This document shows, in pieces, positions 15,185 through 16,634 of a stretch of DNA of 16,634 bases. Origin of the DNA: Myxococcales bacterium (GTDB lineage: Bacteria > Myxococcota > Myxococcia > Myxococcales > Myxococcaceae); NCBI GenBank assembly GCA_003153055.1, contig PMBV01000316.1:1-16634 (forward strand). The letters are read 5' to 3'. Under the pieces are notes generated by a model. That model did no database searches. It had not been told where the DNA came from and saw nothing but the letters and a program-made list of their open reading frames with translations. A program made the position numbers and the translations under genes. The first letter of the stretch is position 1, and each line of letters begins with the position of its first letter.

Positions 15185-15922
15185 ATGGACGCGGCGCTGT
15201 ACGAGGCCCACGAGCGACTCGAGGACACCCACTGGTGGTTCGAGGGTCGACGGCGAGTCATCCACCAGGTGCTGAAGGGCCAGCTCGCCCCGCGCGGCGA
15301 CCGGCGAGTCCTCGACGTCGGGTGCGGCACCGGCGGCATGTTCAGGCTGCTCAAGGACTTCGGCTCGGTGGAGGGCGTCGAGTCGTCGCCCGATGCCCGC
15401 GCTCGGGCCCAACGCCGGTTTCCCTCCGAGCGGGTGTCGAATGGGGCGCTGCCGGGAGATCTCCCCGAGGGCCAGTGGGAGCTCATCACCTTGTTCGACG
15501 TGCTGGAACACGTCGACGAGGCGTCCGCGAGCCTCGAGGCCCTGCGAGCCCGGCTCACCCCCGGAGGCCAGCTGGTAGTGACGGTGCCCGCCTTCCAGTT
15601 TCTCTGGAGCCGCCACGACGAGGTCAACCACCACCAGCGCCGCTACACCGAGGGTCAGCTCGTCGCCGACCTCGAGGCGGCCGGGCTCAGAGTCACCTAC
15701 TCGAGCTACTACAATACGTTCCTGTTCCCCGCGGTGCTGGCGGCCCGCGCGGCGCAGCGGTTGGTCCCGGCGCTGGCGCGAAACGAGAGCGCTGACTTGG
15801 AGCCCACACGAGAGCCGCTCAACCGGGCGCTTGGGCTGTTGTTCGGTGCCGAGGCGCTCCTGTTGCGGCGGGTTCGGCTGCCGGTGGGCGTGTCGCTCAT
15901 CGCCGTTGCCCAGCCTCGATGA
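15185..15922 (+). CDS. Class I SAM-dependent methyltransferase, HWW type
   Basis: About 245 residues. The N-terminal DTHWWFEGRRRVI is a signature of a methyltransferase group common in polysaccharide and lipid loci. SAM motif I RVLDVGCGTGG (41-51) and the acidic strand-2 end (GVESSPDA) are followed by LFDVLEHVDEA (103-113), LTPGGQLVVTVPA and the FLWSRHDEVNHHQRRYT stretch of this group. Two hydrophobic C-terminal segments (FLFPAVLAARAAQ and RALGLLFGAEALLL) suggest membrane association. The ATG follows the aat stop directly (TGAATG) with AAAGGAG and a 6-nt spacer, a good ribosome binding site, so it is cotranscribed with aat although no shared pathway is known. The acceptor cannot be predicted; a lipid or glycan is inferred from relatives. 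Confidence 0.9.
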   Translation: MDAALYEAHERLEDTHWWFEGRRRVIHQVLKGQLAPRGDRRVLDVGCGTGGMFRLLKDFGSVEGVESSPDARARAQRRFPSERVSNGALPGDLPEGQWELITLFDVLEHVDEASASLEALRARLTPGGQLVVTVPAFQFLWSRHDEVNHHQRRYTEGQLVADLEAAGLRVTYSSYYNTFLFPAVLAARAAQRLVPALARNESADLEPTREPLNRALGLLFGAEALLLRRVRLPVGVSLIAVAQPR

Positions 15923-15934
15923 CGGGCGCGGAGC

Positions 15935-16237
15935 TCATGGAATGACGACCAGGAGTTCCTCGGGCGCCCGCTCGCGGGAACCACTGCCCACCATCGACCT
16001 GGGCTCCGACGTAGCTCGTCCCCTTGAGGGTGAAGAGGAATTCGACCTGAGCGCCCGAGGCAGGAAGCCCAAGGCGGTAGGCGGTTTGGTCGGGGCCTTG
16101 ACGCCCCAGGCGCTCCCCTTCACTTCCACCTTCGAGGTGTCCCACGTCCGCTTCGGGGAGAGGTTCGTTGCATCGAGTACCAGCTTGAGGTCTGTGTGAC
16201 TGGATGAGCCCAGCAGGAGCCCTGGAGCGATGACCAT
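15935..16237 (-). pseudogene. Small beta-rich protein gene readable only across two frame changes
   Basis: The frame from the ATG at 16237 starts MVIAPGLLLGSSSHTDLK and gives protein-like text to KVEVKGSAWGVKAP, then degenerates into Pro/Arg/Ser-rich noise. In the neighbouring frame, from about 16095 to 15980, a clearly better stretch continues: TAYRLGLPASGAQVEFLF, then TLKGTSYVGAQVDGGQWF, with much better third positions. Back in the first frame the end ERAPEELLVVIP stops at 15935-15937. The three pieces join into one ~100-residue beta-rich protein if one base is lost or gained near 16090-16100 and another near 15961-15981. It is therefore either a pseudogene or a region with two sequencing errors. 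A GGGAGG lies 12 nt before the ATG. No family is recognised. It converges on the methyltransferase gene. Confidence 0.55.
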
Positions 16238-16282
16238 CGTTCCCGAGCACCTCCCTGCGCTTCAGCTACTCCGTTGCGGTCA

Positions 16283-16456
16283 TCAGGCCGCGTCAGCCTG
16301 ACATTGCTTCGCACGCTCGAAACACTGGATGTTCTCGATATGCGGCGCAATCCGCTCAAGCTGCGGCCGCGGGCAAAGACGACCGTGAAGGTCGTGCGCT
16401 GGCCGATGTGCCGGGGGAGATGGCTTCGCAATCGCGCCCGAAAACCTCTTCGGCAT
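16283..16456 (-). CDS. Possible small protein, 57 residues, no known family
   Basis: An ATG frame of 57 residues starting MPKRFSGAIAKPS and ending with LERIAPHIENIQCFERAKQC, then QADAA. The C-terminal half is not the Arg/Ala/Gly-rich text usual for chance frames here and carries three Cys. AGGAG lies only 1 nt before the ATG, too close for a standard Shine-Dalgarno, so a start elsewhere is possible; an overlapping frame from a GTG farther upstream is also open for a time. A perfect 17-bp palindrome lies 29 bp upstream, and the interrupted gene starts 45 bp downstream on the same strand. It may be real, a remnant, or chance. Confidence 0.3.
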   Translation of the reverse strand: MPKRFSGAIAKPSPPAHRPAHDLHGRLCPRPQLERIAPHIENIQCFERAKQCQADAA

Positions 16457-16485
16457 GCTCCTCTCGCCCCGCGATCGCCAATTTG

Positions 16486-16502
16486 CGACAACCTGGTTGT
16501 CG
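16486..16502. promoter_or_regulatory. Perfect 17-bp palindrome CGACAACC-T-GGTTGTCG, operator-like
   Basis: Two 8-bp arms around a single T. The length and perfect symmetry fit a binding site for a dimeric regulator, and it lies 29 bp upstream of the possible small ORF at 16456. No -10 or -35 was seen with confidence. The rest of 16503-16634 shows nothing recognisable. Confidence 0.4.
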
Positions 16503-16634
16503 GCCCGAAGGGGACACCCCTCACCACCTCTGTTCGTGTTCCATGGACCATGCGAGCGAGTGAGGTTGCCGGGTTCTCCGAGCGGGCAGGACGGTGCGAG
16601 CGTGCCTTGAGGTGCGAGGGTGGGGCTGGTGCCC

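Noticed and set aside
14107..15795. 562-residue plus-strand frame
   Set aside because: It runs antisense to the peptidase and out of frame through aat and the methyltransferase; the Arg/Pro/Gly-rich translation is a GC-rich shadow.
16471..16478. GCGATCGC palindrome
   Set aside because: An 8-bp restriction-like palindrome is expected by chance in GC-rich DNA and shows no clustering in the window.

Overview
The window looks like chromosomal DNA of a myxobacterium (Myxococcota, probably Cystobacterineae). The basis is high GC with strongly GC-rich third codon positions, a Hanks-type Ser/Thr kinase next to a TPR/PEGA protein and a MopE-like Cys-rich lipoprotein, and an O-antigen type Wzm/Wzt exporter. 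This is an inference from gene content; there is no rRNA or other phylogenetic marker here.

Region 1 (1-7351, all minus strand) is a surface-polysaccharide region. In transcription order (right to left) it holds a 93-aa coiled-coil protein, a GT2 glycosyltransferase, a ~540 bp spacer, the ABC exporter permease Wzm and ATPase Wzt, a ~510 bp spacer, a DUF2304 small membrane protein overlapping a DUF2142 polytopic membrane protein, and a glycoside-hydrolase-like lipoprotein whose reading frame breaks near the left edge. The leftmost ~2.8 kb is visibly poorer in GC than the rest, as O-antigen clusters often are. A likely scheme is that GT2 and other enzymes build the glycan on a lipid carrier, Wzm/Wzt exports it, and the DUF2304/DUF2142 pair and the lipoprotein act at the membrane or in the periplasm.

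Region 2 (7352-11237, plus strand) is divergent from region 1 across a 64-bp gap with mirrored promoter-like boxes. It carries a transmembrane Ser/Thr kinase, a TPR+PEGA protein with two membrane segments, and a MopE-like lipoprotein that overlaps it. This resembles a membrane signalling or surface-sensing cassette.

Region 3 (11439-14342, minus strand) is a tight three-gene set: an HExxH metallopeptidase-like protein, a P-loop AAA/STAND-like ATPase, and an RlmM-like rRNA 2'-O-methyltransferase whose 5' end carries a 35-bp direct repeat. Region 4 (14483-15922, plus) is divergent from it and encodes leucyl/phenylalanyl-tRNA-protein transferase (aat) and an abutting SAM methyltransferase of the HWW type. 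Region 5 (15935-16634) holds the remains of a small gene readable only by switching frames twice, a possible 57-aa ORF, and a perfect 17-bp operator-like palindrome.

No tRNA, rRNA, CRISPR array, intact insertion sequence or phage gene was seen. Several genes have a TANNNT-like box 6-9 nt from the start codon and no Shine-Dalgarno sequence, which suggests leaderless transcripts. No wholly new system is evident; the best leads are the peptidase/ATPase/methyltransferase operon, the coiled-coil/GT2 pair, and the broken genes at both ends.
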